From: an uncultured Verrucomicrobiales bacterium
GTDB lineage: Bacteria > Verrucomicrobiota > Verrucomicrobiia > Verrucomicrobiales > DEV007
Direction: 5' to 3'
DNA: 37,900 nt
NCBI GenBank assembly: GCA_938082635.1
Contig: CALLLI010000303.1
Span: forward strand, 1-37,900
Positions 6,655 through 17,400 of this stretch are shown in pieces. A program made the translations under genes and the position numbers. The notes under the pieces are model-generated. The model was not told where the DNA came from. It worked only from the letters and a program-made list of their open reading frames with translations, and did not search any database. The first letter of the stretch is position 1, and every line of letters begins with the position of its first letter.

Positions 6655-8049
6655 TTACGACAAGAGATCATGAATCACGTTCCCATAAACGTCCGTTAGT
6701 CTAAAATCACGTCCGGCGTGCCGATAGGTAAGCTGTTCATGATCGAGGCCTAACGCATGGAGCAAGGTCGCATGAAGGTCGTGCATATGAACCGGATTCT
6801 CGACCGGGCGATAGCCGAAATCATCCGTCACACCGTAGGTGAGCCCTGGCTTCACCCCACCCCCCGCCATCCAGACGGTAAAGGCCTGGGGGTGATGATT
6901 GCGTCCGTCACCATTCTCAACCATGGGCGTTCTCCCAAATTCACCGCCCCAGAGCACCAAGGTATCATCGAGCAAACCACGCTGCTCGAGATCTTCTAAC
7001 AATCCCGCGATGGGCCGATCCACCTTGGCGGATTCATCGATGCTCCCTTGCTTGACTTTATTATGATGATCCCAGGTGTAATCGGTCGATACTTGAATGT
7101 AGCGCACCCCACGCTCGGCGAACTTCCGAGCAAGCAAGCACTGTCGCCCAAAGTTATCTGTGGGTTCCGCATCGATGCCGTAGAGTTCACGTGTCGCTAC
7201 GGATTCATCGTCGACGCTCATGATCTGCGGCACGGAGGATTGCATGCGGTAAGCCAGCTCATAGCTTGCGATCAATCCTTCGATGCCTTGATCCACCTTG
7301 GCGTCGCTGAGGTGTTTGCGATTCAGCGACTGAATGAGATCCAGTTGCCCACGCTGTAGGCTCGCGTCCAAGCGCGCATTGGATAGATTGGGAATGACAG
7401 CTTTGGCGATCGGGATCTCTGCCGAACCAATCGCCATTCCCTGATGCCGCGCTGGCAGAAAGGCATTGCCATAATTCTGCACGCCGCCATGTCCGCGCGG
7501 TGGCGAGATAGTGAGGAACGCTGGAAGATTGTCACTTTCTGATCCCAGTCCATAACTCACCCAGGCACCGACACTCGGCCTAACCAAATTAGCTTGCCCT
7601 GTATGCAAACGTAAGAGTGCCTCTCCGTGAGCGCTCCCATTGGTGTGCATGGAGCGCACGACACACACCTTGTCCGCGTGCTTGGCGAGACTAGGAAACA
7701 GTTCACTCATCACCACCCCGCTCTGGCCATGTGGAGCAAATTTGAAAGGCGAGCCAAGTATCGTCCCTAACGATTTATCGCCGCGCCCGATGTCCTTCCC
7801 TGACAAGGGCGTCCCGTCGTGATTATTGAGTTGCGGCTTGGGATCGAAGGTATCGACTTGACTTGGACCTCCCCACATGAAGAGAAAGATGATACGTTTG
7901 GCGCGTGGGGCCAAGTGCGGCTTTAAGTTCGGAGCTGCCTGAGCGCTTCCTCCAGCTAAGGCTGAAAGGATGACGTGCCCGAATCCACAGGCGCTCGCCC
8001 GCAGCATGTCACGGCGAGTGGTGGTCTTGTTAAAGTGATGGCAATTCAT
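6655..8049 (-). CDS. DUF1501 family protein with Tat-type signal
   Basis: The 464-residue product has a twin-arginine leader (TTTRRDMLRASACGFGHVIL, then a hydrophobic stretch and AQA), so it is probably exported folded. The body matches the DUF1501 family, which is structurally related to alkaline phosphatase/sulfatase-like enzymes: FLFMWGGPSQVDTFDPKP near the N-terminus, [11 protein letters not shown] and GRNHHPQAFTVWMAGGG in the C-terminal half, and HDLHATLLHALGLDHE near the end. The activity is not established for the family. The gene follows the PSD1-type gene by 10 bp, the usual PVC pairing, and is probably co-transcribed with it and with the sialidase downstream. Confidence 0.9.
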   Translation of the reverse strand: MNCHHFNKTTTRRDMLRASACGFGHVILSALAGGSAQAAPNLKPHLAPRAKRIIFLFMWGGPSQVDTFDPKPQLNNHDGTPLSGKDIGRGDKSLGTILGSPFKFAPHGQSGVVMSELFPSLAKHADKVCVVRSMHTNGSAHGEALLRLHTGQANLVRPSVGAWVSYGLGSESDNLPAFLTISPPRGHGGVQNYGNAFLPARHQGMAIGSAEIPIAKAVIPNLSNARLDASLQRGQLDLIQSLNRKHLSDAKVDQGIEGLIASYELAYRMQSSVPQIMSVDDESVATRELYGIDAEPTDNFGRQCLLARKFAERGVRYIQVSTDYTWDHHNKVKQGSIDESAKVDRPIAGLLEDLEQRGLLDDTLVLWGGEFGRTPMVENGDGRNHHPQAFTVWMAGGGVKPGLTYGVTDDFGYRPVENPVHMHDLHATLLHALGLDHEQLTYRHAGRDFRLTDVYGNVIHDLLS

Positions 8050-8059
8050 ACGACACTAA

Positions 8060-10141
8060 CTATTCAAGGTATTGAAACCGGCTCGTCGAGAGCACCGCGT
8101 GACAAGCCATCGCCCAGGCGCGTTTGTTAGGCTCTGGATCGCCATCCGTCTTAAGACGATTCGTGGTCATTCGAATATAGTCGAGCATTTCATCCCGCTC
8201 ATCATCCGCTGGCGGGGCACTGAAAGTCCACTCAAAGAGGCGTTCGATCTTCTCGCTGTCATCAGAATGAGCACCCAGGCGTTGCTCCATCGCTTCGGCC
8301 GCGTCCATGACCATCTCATCATTGAGCAGGAAGAGCCCCTGGGTCGCCGCCGTCGTCTTGGGACGGGCTCCGGTCGCCGCGTGCGGGTCGGCAAAGTCGA
8401 AGACTTCAAAGAGTTCAGGAAGATCATTGCGGATCACCGGCAAGTAGACGCTCCGACAGGGAAAGTCCGTTCGCCTGCGGTTCTTGTTCTGACCGACAGC
8501 CGTTGCTTGGTCGCCAAGGTAAGAAACCGTGGAGTCTGTCCACTCGAGATTCAACTGATTCGCAGCTACTAACATCGCATCACGAATCGATTCCGGATCT
8601 AGTCGTCTGCGATGGGCACGCCAGATTAACTTATTATCAGGATCGATGGCATGGGATGCTTCATCGTGCTCACTACTCAAAGCGAACGTTCTGCTCAAGA
8701 CGATCTTTCTGACCAGCGCCTTCATTGACCAACCGGATTCGACCAACTCCCCTGCCAAGCGATCCAGTAATTCCGGGTGACTCGGCATTTCGCCAGTCCT
8801 GCCAAAGTTGTCGACTGTTCGGACAAGCCCACGTCCTATCAAATGATGCCAAACGCGATTCGCCGTGACGCGTGCGGTGAGTCGACCCGCGCCAGTTTCC
8901 ACATCCGTCAGCCAGCGACCAAGTTCCCGTCGGCCGCTTTGTCCTTCAGCAATCTTCGCGCCCTCGTCACTCATGACTTTAAGATAGCCACGGCTGACCT
9001 TCTCACCCTTCCGATCAAATTGCCCGGCGATCCGGATGGCCTCATCACCTGGGGAATCGACATCGCACGGGATCATCGCCCGCGGAGGGATCGCAGGTGG
9101 GCTATCAATGACCTTCTTCAGCGCATCCACCTTTGCCTGCTGTTCCGGAACGCTGAGGCCTTCACCATCCTTTTTCTTCAGTGAATCCAGAGCCAATTTC
9201 GCCTCCTTCAGAGCCCTCTTCTTGTTAGGCAGGTCTCGCCAGTATTGCTCATAGGTCGCGTCCGAGTCATCGCCTTTGGCCCCCAAGCCTACCAACCTCT
9301 CCATCACGCGCTGCTGGCCGAGCATGTGACGTTGCTCCATCACCGTGGTCGATGTTAGAATGCCAGCCAAGGCATAGTAATCAGCTGTGGGAATCGGCTC
9401 AAACTTGTGATCATGACAGCGAGCGCACCCAACTGTGAGCCCTAGAAAGGCTCTACCAATGGTGTCGATCTGTTCATCGGCTACCTCCATGCGTTGATTG
9501 TTAGTATTGTTACCTAACAAGACTTTCGGTCCGATGACAAGAAACCCGCCAGCGATCCGTTGGCGATCGCGTTCCTCAATGGTGTCGTAGGGCAGGAGAT
9601 CGCCTGCGATCTGATTCAGGACAAATTGATCAAAAGGCAGATTCTTATTCACCGCATCAATGACCCAATTCCGATAGCGCCAGGCCTCGCGGAAGAGGAA
9701 GTTCTCATCCAACCCATTGGAATCCGCGTAACGTGCCAGATCGAGCCAATGCCGCCCCCAGCGCTCACCAAACCGTGGCGAATCGAGGAGTTGGTCAACG
9801 ACACGCTCAAAGGCATCCGGCCGTGTGTCCTCCAGATAATCCCGAACTTGCTGGGGCGTGGGAGGCAGACCGATGAGTTGAAAGGTGACTCGGCGTAACA
9901 GGGCTCGCGGCTCCGCATCCGAAACTGGGCCCAGTTCGGCCTTCAACAAGCCCGCCATGATGAAATCGTCGATCGCCGTCCGTGACCAATCAGCGCGACT
10001 CTTCGAAACGGAAGCCTTCAGCGGCTGAAAGGCCCAGTGGTCCCTGCCCGCAATGGGATCCGAAGGATCGGGCACTTCACCTTGCGCCAGCGACAAGGCA
10101 GCTACCCATATCACTACAAAGATGGTTAAACGAAATCTCAT
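8060..10141 (-). CDS. DUF1549/DUF1553 (PSD1-type) exported protein without N-terminal cytochrome domain
   Basis: I place the start at the ATG at 10141, giving 693 residues and a clear signal peptide (MRFRLTIFVVIWVAALSLAQ); an upstream ATG at 10237 would add 32 non-signal-like residues. The DUF1549 domain (LLRRVTFQLIGLPPTP, FGERWGRHWLDLARYADS) is followed by a heme-c-like CARCH motif near residue 245 and a DUF1553 domain (RLTARVTANRVWHHLIGRGL, then the C-terminal CHAVLSTSRFQYLE). The N-terminal PSCyt1-type CxxCH domain seen in the paralogue at 21777-24656 is absent. It is probably periplasmic. The biochemical role of these PVC proteins is unknown; they usually precede a DUF1501 gene, as here. 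Confidence 0.88.
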   Translation of the reverse strand: MRFRLTIFVVIWVAALSLAQGEVPDPSDPIAGRDHWAFQPLKASVSKSRADWSRTAIDDFIMAGLLKAELGPVSDAEPRALLRRVTFQLIGLPPTPQQVRDYLEDTRPDAFERVVDQLLDSPRFGERWGRHWLDLARYADSNGLDENFLFREAWRYRNWVIDAVNKNLPFDQFVLNQIAGDLLPYDTIEERDRQRIAGGFLVIGPKVLLGNNTNNQRMEVADEQIDTIGRAFLGLTVGCARCHDHKFEPIPTADYYALAGILTSTTVMEQRHMLGQQRVMERLVGLGAKGDDSDATYEQYWRDLPNKKRALKEAKLALDSLKKKDGEGLSVPEQQAKVDALKKVIDSPPAIPPRAMIPCDVDSPGDEAIRIAGQFDRKGEKVSRGYLKVMSDEGAKIAEGQSGRRELGRWLTDVETGAGRLTARVTANRVWHHLIGRGLVRTVDNFGRTGEMPSHPELLDRLAGELVESGWSMKALVRKIVLSRTFALSSEHDEASHAIDPDNKLIWRAHRRRLDPESIRDAMLVAANQLNLEWTDSTVSYLGDQATAVGQNKNRRRTDFPCRSVYLPVIRNDLPELFEVFDFADPHAATGARPKTTAATQGLFLLNDEMVMDAAEAMEQRLGAHSDDSEKIERLFEWTFSAPPADDERDEMLDYIRMTTNRLKTDGDPEPNKRAWAMACHAVLSTSRFQYLE

Positions 10142-10239
10142 CACTCGGTATTGAAACACCATGGGGCCGTCCGTGTCTTGAGGGCAATTCAAGTAGCTAT
10201 TCATCGACCTAAGCCGCCAGAGTGCGATTTCACCCACCC

Positions 10240-12131
10240 ATGAGCCGCCTCTTCTTTCTTCTTATTCTAGCCATCTTCGCCGTTCGAGCCCCCACCTTGG
10301 CGATCGAATAGTGGAGCGGCATCTAACCGCACTTGGCTTCCTTCAATGACGAGAACGAATGCGGTACGGGAGCCGTGGTGCCGTGGGCTGGTAAGCTTTG
10401 GTTCCTAACCTATGCGCCACATCAGCCTCGTGGATCCATGGACAAGCTTTATGAAGTCTCACCAGATCTCAAGCTCGTTGTTAGGCCCGAATCAATTGGC
10501 GGCACGCCGGCGAACCGGATGATCCATCGTGAGTCGAATCAGCTCTTCATTGGGCCCTACGCCACCGACGCCGAAGACAAGGTGCGCGTCCTTCTTTACA
10601 CCGAGATGTTAGGGCGTCCGACGGGGAATGCTCGCCATCTGACAGATCCGGCAAACAAGATCTACTATGCCTCGATGGAAGAGGGCTTCTACGAAGCGTA
10701 TGTGACGACGTTAGAAGTGACGGAGTTGTATGCAGACAACCAAGCCAAGCGTGAAACGCAAGCGGGCTTGCCTGGCTATCATGGCAAAGGCTTGTATTCC
10801 TGTCAGGGACGTCTGATTTACGCCAACAACGGGCAGAAGGATTGGGCCAAGATCAACACGATCTTTCAGCCGTCCGGTGCCCTAGCTGAGTGGGATGGCA
10901 AGGATTGGAATGTCGTGCTCCGCAACCAGTTCACCGAGGTTACGGGATCGGGAGGCATCTACGGAAGCACAAATCCTGACAAGGACCTCATTTAACCCGT
11001 CGGCTGGGATGCCAAATCCCTCGTGTTGATGCTCTTGCAGGATGGCGAATGGCACAAGTATCGCCTACCCAAGGCGAGCCACAGCTACGACGGGGCGCAC
11101 GGCAGGAACACCGAGTGACCGCGCATTCGAGAGATCGGAGAGGACGATCTGCTGATGACCATGCATGGCATGTTCTGGCGTTTCCCAGAGGCTTTCTCCT
11201 TGGGGCAAACGACGGGCATCGCCCCACGCTCGTCCTACTTTAAAGTCGTGGGTTATTTTGCCAGTGGCAAGATCGCATCGTATTGGGCTATGACGACACC
11301 GCCCGTTCGGAGTTTCTCAACAAGCGACAGGCCAAATGCTTGGAGCCGGAACAACTCGATCAGTTAGGCCCCGTGATCGGCCGGGGAGCCGTATGGTTAG
11401 AGAACCAGGTGGCTGCAGGTGAAACTTCCGATCCCTATCTCGTTTCTGGATTCGCTACCCACTCGGTGCATTTAGCAAACAATCCGAAAACCACGTTCAC
11501 CTTCGAAGTAGACACCCTCGGCAACGGCGAATAGACAAAGCTCACAGAGTTCGAAGTCGATGGGTGTCACTGGCATGCTTTCAACGCCACCTTGGATGCG
11601 ACTTGGATGCGGGTGCGTTCCAGTGCTGCCGTCAGCAAAGCCACGGTGTGGTTTCATTTCGAAGCCGAAGACAACCGTCCATTGGGCGCCAAGACTGACA
11701 AGTCCGCCGGCGTGGCTCGTCCAGGCGACGCAAGTCATGTGGGAGGCGTCATTCGGGCCCCAAGACAAGAACGAACGCTGCATTTAGCCGCCAAAGATGG
11801 GAGCGGGAAGTTGGGGCATTACGTACTCGGGAAACCAGTCGGTGTCGATGGTCCATGGATGGATACGCTCGTGAAAGCGAACGAAGCTTCGGATCCCTAT
11901 CTCATGACGGGCTATGATAGGAAGACGCTTCGATTAAGCGTCTCCGAAACTACGAGCATTACCGCAGAAGTGGATGTTAATGGTCTTGGGCTTTGGAAAC
12001 GTTGGAAGACTTTTCCTATGATCGCAGGGGAATCGGTCTCCTATGAATTCCCCGAAGCGTTCGGGGCTTACTGGATTCGCTTTACCAGTTCAGCGGATAC
12101 GAAAGCGAGCACAGCACTGGAATTGTGTTAA
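10240..12131 (+). pseudogene. Decayed exported protein gene with five nonsense codons and one frameshift
   Basis: An ATG at 10240 opens a signal peptide (MSRLFFLLILAIFAV), but the frame is broken by TAG (10309), TAA (10324), TAA (10993) and TGA (11116). A frameshift near 11255-11264 moves the reading to another frame, which has a further TAG (11532) and ends at TAA 12129-12131. Between the stops the protein reads smoothly (for example GAVVPWAGKLWFLTYAPHQP and DDLLMTMHGMFWRFPEAFSL), so roughly 630 codons of a former gene are preserved. In sequence context the stops sit where Trp or Tyr would be expected. The product looks like a secreted beta-propeller or lectin-like protein, but I do not recognise the family. 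It is the only plus-strand coding relic among minus-strand operons here, so it may have lost its promoter or usefulness. Confidence 0.85.
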
Positions 12132-12215
12132 CGGCGAATAAAGCATCCACATCGAAATGATGGATCATCATGAATGGTGTTGTGCTGAGGAGGTGCGGGA
12201 GATCCCCACAAGGAG

Positions 12216-12234
12216 CGGCGCTTTCCAAGCGCCG
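12216..12234. terminator. Hairpin between converging genes (possible bidirectional terminator or dispersed palindrome)
   Basis: The sequence cggcgctttccaagcgccg forms a perfect 8-bp stem with a 3-base loop. It lies in the 188-bp gap between the end of the plus-strand pseudogene (12131) and the end of the minus-strand sulfatase (12320), where a shared terminator is expected. No strong T-tract follows on either side, so a dispersed palindromic repeat is an alternative. I see nothing else in this gap. Confidence 0.5.
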
Positions 12235-12319
12235 AACTTGCATGGGGCGCGTATCAACGCCAGTCCTTGGATCGCTCGGCAATGAGGCGCTTTCGCTATG
12301 GCTGAACGCCATCGGCTTA

Positions 12320-14380
12320 TTAGTCCAACTCCTTGATCCGGAGATTCCGGAAGAGGACTTTACCTTCTTTGGCCTTGTGGACCTGAAGGCCAAAGAAGCC
12401 TTTGGCGTAGGTTCCGTCGTCGACCCAATGGGCCGCAGGGATACCATTGACCCAAGTCTTCACCACGTTTCCTTTGGTTTGAATGGTCACTCGATTCCAT
12501 CCCTTGGGATCGATCGCCTTCCGGATAGCTTGATGTTCTTTCAACCATAGAGGGTAGAAATAGCCACCACAGGACTGTCCGTAAACGCCTCCAGACCAGC
12601 CTCGGTCTCTTTCGATCCCTTCCATCTCCACTTGAGGACCGTAGACTTCTTCGTGATCGCCTTTCATCCGCGAGGACGCGCGGAACATCACGCCGGTGTT
12701 GAGATTGATTTTCCACTTGATTTCACAGGTGAAGACGAAATCGGCGTAGTCTGCTTTGTCGGTGCAGAGATAAGTGCTAGGTGTGCCTGGAACCACCGTT
12801 CCAACAATCATCCCTTCTTTCGCTTCGAATTTGCCTTTGCCGCCTTTGGGTGTCCAGCCCGACAGGTCCTTGCCGTTGAAGAGATCGGCGAAGCCTTCGG
12901 TCAATGCGGGTTCCTTGTCTTCGTTCAGAAGCATGTCCTCAGGCTTGGGCGCGTTCTTCTGCTTCTGGTACTTCTCGAGCCAAGGGCCCTGGCTAGGATC
13001 GATGGTTCTCACATTCGTTCCTGCCACTTTATTAACCTGACGTTGCGTTACCGGATACCAATCATTCAAGAGTGCGGCGAGTTCTTCGACGCGCTGAGGA
13101 TGCTTGGCCGCGAGATTGGTTTGTTCATCAGGATCTTCCTTAAGGTTGAAGAGCTGAGGTTCGCCGCCAGCGGGCGGGTACTTCATCTTACCGGGCGCAC
13201 CGTCATAGGTGAGCAGAAGTTTGTCGTCGCCCTGAATGACCCAGCGGTATAGTAAAGAAGCCTGTGGGTTCTCGATGTCAGCGATGTCGTGAGCGAAAGA
13301 CTCACCATAGAGAGTGTCTCGCTCGATGGCGTCGCCACTCTTCAGTTCGGGAAGCAGATTGAGACCAGGGAAATCGTGCGGCCCCTCCGCACCTGCCACA
13401 GCAAGAATAGTCGGCACGATATCGATGGAAGAACAAAGCTCAGAGCGATTTGCCGCTGGGATGATGCCAGGCCAGCGGAACATGATCGGCGTGCGAGTGC
13501 CCCCTTCGTTAGGGCTCCGCTTGGATCGAGGCGCATAACTTCCGCTGTTGGGTAGTTGAATCCAGCCGTTGTCCGTCACGTAGATCACTAGAGTGTTCTT
13601 AGAAATGCCACTATCATCGAGGTGCTTTGTCAGGGTGCCGCAAGTTTCGTCGAACCACTCACACATGGCATGGTATTTGGCGATGCTAGGCGTGTGTCCT
13701 TGAGCCGCATACTTTTCGAGAAGACGCGCAGGGGGATTGTGCGGTGTGTGCGGTAGGAACGGCGCATACCAGACAAAGAACGGCTTCTCGCTCGCTACGG
13801 AGCGGTCAATGAACTCGAGAACCGGCTCCATGCCATCGCGCCCGATCTTAAGGCCGTCGTCGCCGTGTCGCCCACCCTTCTGAGGAAACCCACGGGTCAT
13901 GCCTTCGGTGAAACCGGCACGTTTGTAGTTTCCTTCCCAATACTTGCCACTCTGGTGACTCACATAACCTCGCTTGGCCAGCCACTGCGGGAGAGAGCCT
14001 ATTTTATCAATGTTAGAAATGAGCAATTCTCGGATGTCTTTGCCTGCCTTGCTCGCGTGCGCCTTGTTGGCAGGTGTAGCCGCTGGGTCATTGCCAGTGA
14101 TCCCGTTTTGATGGGAATAGAGCCCAGAGAGAAGCGTGGCTAGCGAGGGGCGACAGAGCGCCGTGGGCACGTAACCACGTCGGAAGAGCGCACTCTCGGA
14201 GGCCAGCTTGTCGAGGTGTGGCGTCGCGATGGAATCGTGCCCCATGAACCCGTAGTCCGTGTAAGTCTGATCATCAGACAGGATAAGGACAATGTTCGGA
14301 GGCTGGTCAGCCGCGTGGACGACGACGCATGTGACCAGGACAACCAGAGAAGCGAGGAACAAAGCAGGAAGATGTTTCAT
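12320..14380 (-). CDS. Sulfatase fused to a C-terminal DUF1080 domain
   Basis: The 686-residue product has a signal peptide (MKHLPALFLASLVVLVTCVV) and a type I sulfatase domain: NIVLILSDDQ with metal-binding aspartates, LPQWLAKRGY, YVTDNGW and RTPIMFRWPG. The active-site motif at residues 76-80 is CRPSL, so the cysteine that becomes formylglycine is present but the usual arginine of C-x-P-x-R is leucine. Residues about 490-685 are a DUF1080 (3-keto-disaccharide hydrolase-like, concanavalin-fold) domain opening with FADLFNGKDLSGW. The fusion suggests desulfation coupled to recognition or cleavage of a sugar. The gene lies 27 bp after the long DUF1080/cytochrome gene and is probably in the same transcript. 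Confidence 0.9.
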   Translation of the reverse strand: MKHLPALFLASLVVLVTCVVVHAADQPPNIVLILSDDQTYTDYGFMGHDSIATPHLDKLASESALFRRGYVPTALCRPSLATLLSGLYSHQNGITGNDPAATPANKAHASKAGKDIRELLISNIDKIGSLPQWLAKRGYVSHQSGKYWEGNYKRAGFTEGMTRGFPQKGGRHGDDGLKIGRDGMEPVLEFIDRSVASEKPFFVWYAPFLPHTPHNPPARLLEKYAAQGHTPSIAKYHAMCEWFDETCGTLTKHLDDSGISKNTLVIYVTDNGWIQLPNSGSYAPRSKRSPNEGGTRTPIMFRWPGIIPAANRSELCSSIDIVPTILAVAGAEGPHDFPGLNLLPELKSGDAIERDTLYGESFAHDIADIENPQASLLYRWVIQGDDKLLLTYDGAPGKMKYPPAGGEPQLFNLKEDPDEQTNLAAKHPQRVEELAALLNDWYPVTQRQVNKVAGTNVRTIDPSQGPWLEKYQKQKNAPKPEDMLLNEDKEPALTEGFADLFNGKDLSGWTPKGGKGKFEAKEGMIVGTVVPGTPSTYLCTDKADYADFVFTCEIKWKINLNTGVMFRASSRMKGDHEEVYGPQVEMEGIERDRGWSGGVYGQSCGGYFYPLWLKEHQAIRKAIDPKGWNRVTIQTKGNVVKTWVNGIPAAHWVDDGTYAKGFFGLQVHKAKEGKVLFRNLRIKELD

Positions 14381-14407
14381 TATAGTGATACCGTAACCCA
14401 GTTGGAC

Positions 14408-17400
14408 CTACTTCTTAAAGGCGTCGTGATTCTTATCACCAGCGCTGAGGACGTAGGCGACAAGGTCGAGGACCTCCTCTTTGGTAAGCATCATGAGAAG
14501 GTTTGGCGGCATCATAGAGACTTCGCTAGTCTCTATGCTCTCTACGGTCTTACGGTCGACATTGACACGCTGGTTCGGGTCGCTGAGGTCCGTATTGATC
14601 GTGACGTTGTCGCCACTGAGATTAACGACGACGCCGGTTAGCGTCTCGCCGTTATTGCGGGTGACAATGATGGGCGCGAATTGATCGCTGATCACTTTGC
14701 TAGGATTGATGATTTGATCGAGCAAGTCGTGCGGACTGTAGCGACCGCCGGCACCCGTGAGGTCTGGGCCGGTCATGCCTCCGGCATTGCCGAAGCGATG
14801 GCACGCATAGCAAGCGGTGGCGGCGAACATCTGTTTGCCAGTCGCGAAGTTGCGATCCTTCATCCCGCTCTGCGCGGCTTGGCTGAGGTCGTCGAGCTTC
14901 CACATGGTCGGCGTGCGGCCAGCGAACATCTCGCCGGAGAGTTCGATCGCACTCTTCGTTTCAGGCTTCTTGGCGACGAGTTCTGCGTGCTCAGCTTTCT
15001 CCGCATCCGTGAAGGTAGCGAGAGAGTCGTTACGGATGAACTCGATGAACTTGGCAAAGCTAGAGCCACCGTTGTAGTTGGCAGCTCTGAGAAACCACTC
15101 GAGTTGCTGCTTGCGTAGATCACTCGTCCAACCAGTTTTCAGGAAACGTAGGCTGCGAGCATACTGCATCTGTGGCTCTTGGCTCGGGGCCGCGGAGATA
15201 AGCGCCATGGCTTTGGCTGCCGTGTTTGGTGCTTGGAGATAAGCGAGAGTCTCGGTGAGCAACCAGTTTTCCTCAAAGCTGTCTGCTGGGTAAGCGGCGT
15301 CGAGCTTGGAAGTGATGGCTGCTAGTGTGGCGTCATCAGGGTTGCCGAATCGCTTGAGAACGATTTGCAGAATGCGCGCGTAACTGAGACGCTGTTCCTG
15401 CGTTAGTTTACCGTAGTCATGCTTGAGCATTACCGCGACGATCGCGTCTCGAGTAGCGGGGTCTTTCTTCTCAGTCTCGACTCGGGTAAGTGCGAACAGG
15501 GCTTCGAGTTGAGCACTAGCGTTGGTTTCTGCCAGGGCTTTGGCTTTCCACTCGGCGACCGGCTGGTGCTCGAGCGCGGTGCGAGCGGCGGCGCGGACGA
15601 GGCGGTCACTGTGACCGAGTTGCGCCCATGCCGTGGCGACTGCGTTAGGGGCTTGTTTGCCGTGGAAGACTTCGAGGCTCTTACGTAGATCGTGTAGTGG
15701 GAGCTTGGCGGGCTGGTGCTGGACCGGACCGGTGTTCTCGGTGCCGGTGTAGGTCACGCGGTAGAGGCCGGACTGGACACGACGACCGCCGATAGCGAAG
15801 TACATCGCACCGTCGGGGTGAATGATAGCATCTGTGACAGGAAGCGGTCCGCCCGTAACAAACTCTTCCTTGGTCGCGGTGTAGCTGGCGCCTTCGGGCG
15901 TTAGATGGACAGCATAGATCTTGCCCCAGCTCCAATCGAGCACGTAGAAGGCGTCTTGATATTTGGCAGGGAACTTGGCACCGTAGCCGAATGTCGTTCC
16001 GGTGGGTGAACCAGGGCCGATATTGAACGTGGACGGCATGTTATCGACGTAGAACTCGGGATATTTGCCAGCGCCATTGCGCCAACCGTATTCGCCACCA
16101 CTGAGAACATGATTGACGCGCGTTGGGCGATACCAAGGCGTGTTGAAATCATACTCCATGTCGGCGTCATAGGTGAAGAGGTCACCGTTGTGATTGAGGC
16201 CCGCGTCGAAGATATTGCGAAATCCGTTAGCGTAGAGTTCGAAGTTCTTCCCGTCGGGATCAACGCGATAGATGATGCCACCGGGGGCCAGGCGATCGCG
16301 GTTATGACCACGACCGTCGGGCATGCGTGGTAGCAGATGATCGTCGCTCCAGAAGGGCTTCACCGGCGAGGTTGCTGCCGCTTCCGTCGGGTCAACGTTG
16401 TTGCCACAAATCAGGTAGAGGCCTTTCTTATCGGGAGTGAGCACGATGGCATGCACCCCGTGATCGCCCCGGGCTTCCATGCCACGGAGTTTCTCGATCT
16501 TGTCCAACTCGTCATCGTTGTCGCTATCAGTGATGCGGTAGAGGCCGCTCTCCATCTTACGCTCGTAGTCGTTGACGCCAACGTAGAGGGCATCAAAGGC
16601 AAAGAGCATGCCGTTGATGGCTCGGATATCCAGTGGAAGCTTTTTAACATCGCTAGCTTTCAGTTCCTCTCCTGAGGCTGGTGGCGTGAAACGATAGAGT
16701 GCTCCATATTGATCACTAGCGTAGATGCGACCTTTGTCATCGTGGCAAAGATTGACCCAAGAACCTTGTTCGACACCTGGCACAGAGTATATCAGCTCGA
16801 CCTCGAAGCCCTCGGGCTTGGTAATGCGGGAAACCGGCGTGGCCTTATTCTCGCCGATGGCGGGACCGACCTGCGCCGTCTTCTTCTTCTTCTTCTTCTG
16901 TTTCGGAGCAGGTTTCTTCTTCTCAATCACCTGGGCATCGCTTGGAATGGCGAAGACTTTGAAATCGATGACACCGCCATCGGGCAGCGTCTTGAGCATG
17001 ATGTCTTTGATCTGCACATGCATCGCTGGGCCTTGATGAATCTGAAAGGCGAGAAGACCTTCGAGCGAGCGCTTCTTCTCATCGAAGTCGTAGAACTCTG
17101 CCGTCAAGTTGCCATCGATCTTATGGACGATGTGGTTGCCTTTGGCTATAATGCTATACTCATGCCACTCGGCAGGATCGACTTTGACCGTATCACGCAC
17201 ATCGGTGAGCCAGCGCTTGCTCTCGGGATCAGCGACGACGCCTTGACCATTCAGCACCGTGATGCCACGTCCACGCTCTTCGTAGATCATTGCGTTGTAC
17301 GGCGCATTTGGATGGATATCGCATTGATAGCCACCAACGGACCACTTGCCGTTCTTCGGAAGCTCCTCGCTGCGGTATTGGATGCCTGAATTGTTGCCCG

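Noticed and set aside
10240-12131. Stop-codon reassignment or selenocysteine/pyrrolysine reading in the multi-stop gene
   Set aside because: All three stop codons occur, a frameshift is also present, and neighbouring genes use TGA, TAA and TAG as true stops.
12170-12550. 126-codon plus-strand frame over the sulfatase end
   Set aside because: It is mostly the antisense of the DUF1080 domain and the hairpin; no protein-like character.
16850-16930. Low-complexity TTCTTC run as a repeat element
   Set aside because: It encodes the lysine-rich linker of the DUF1080/cytochrome protein on the minus strand.
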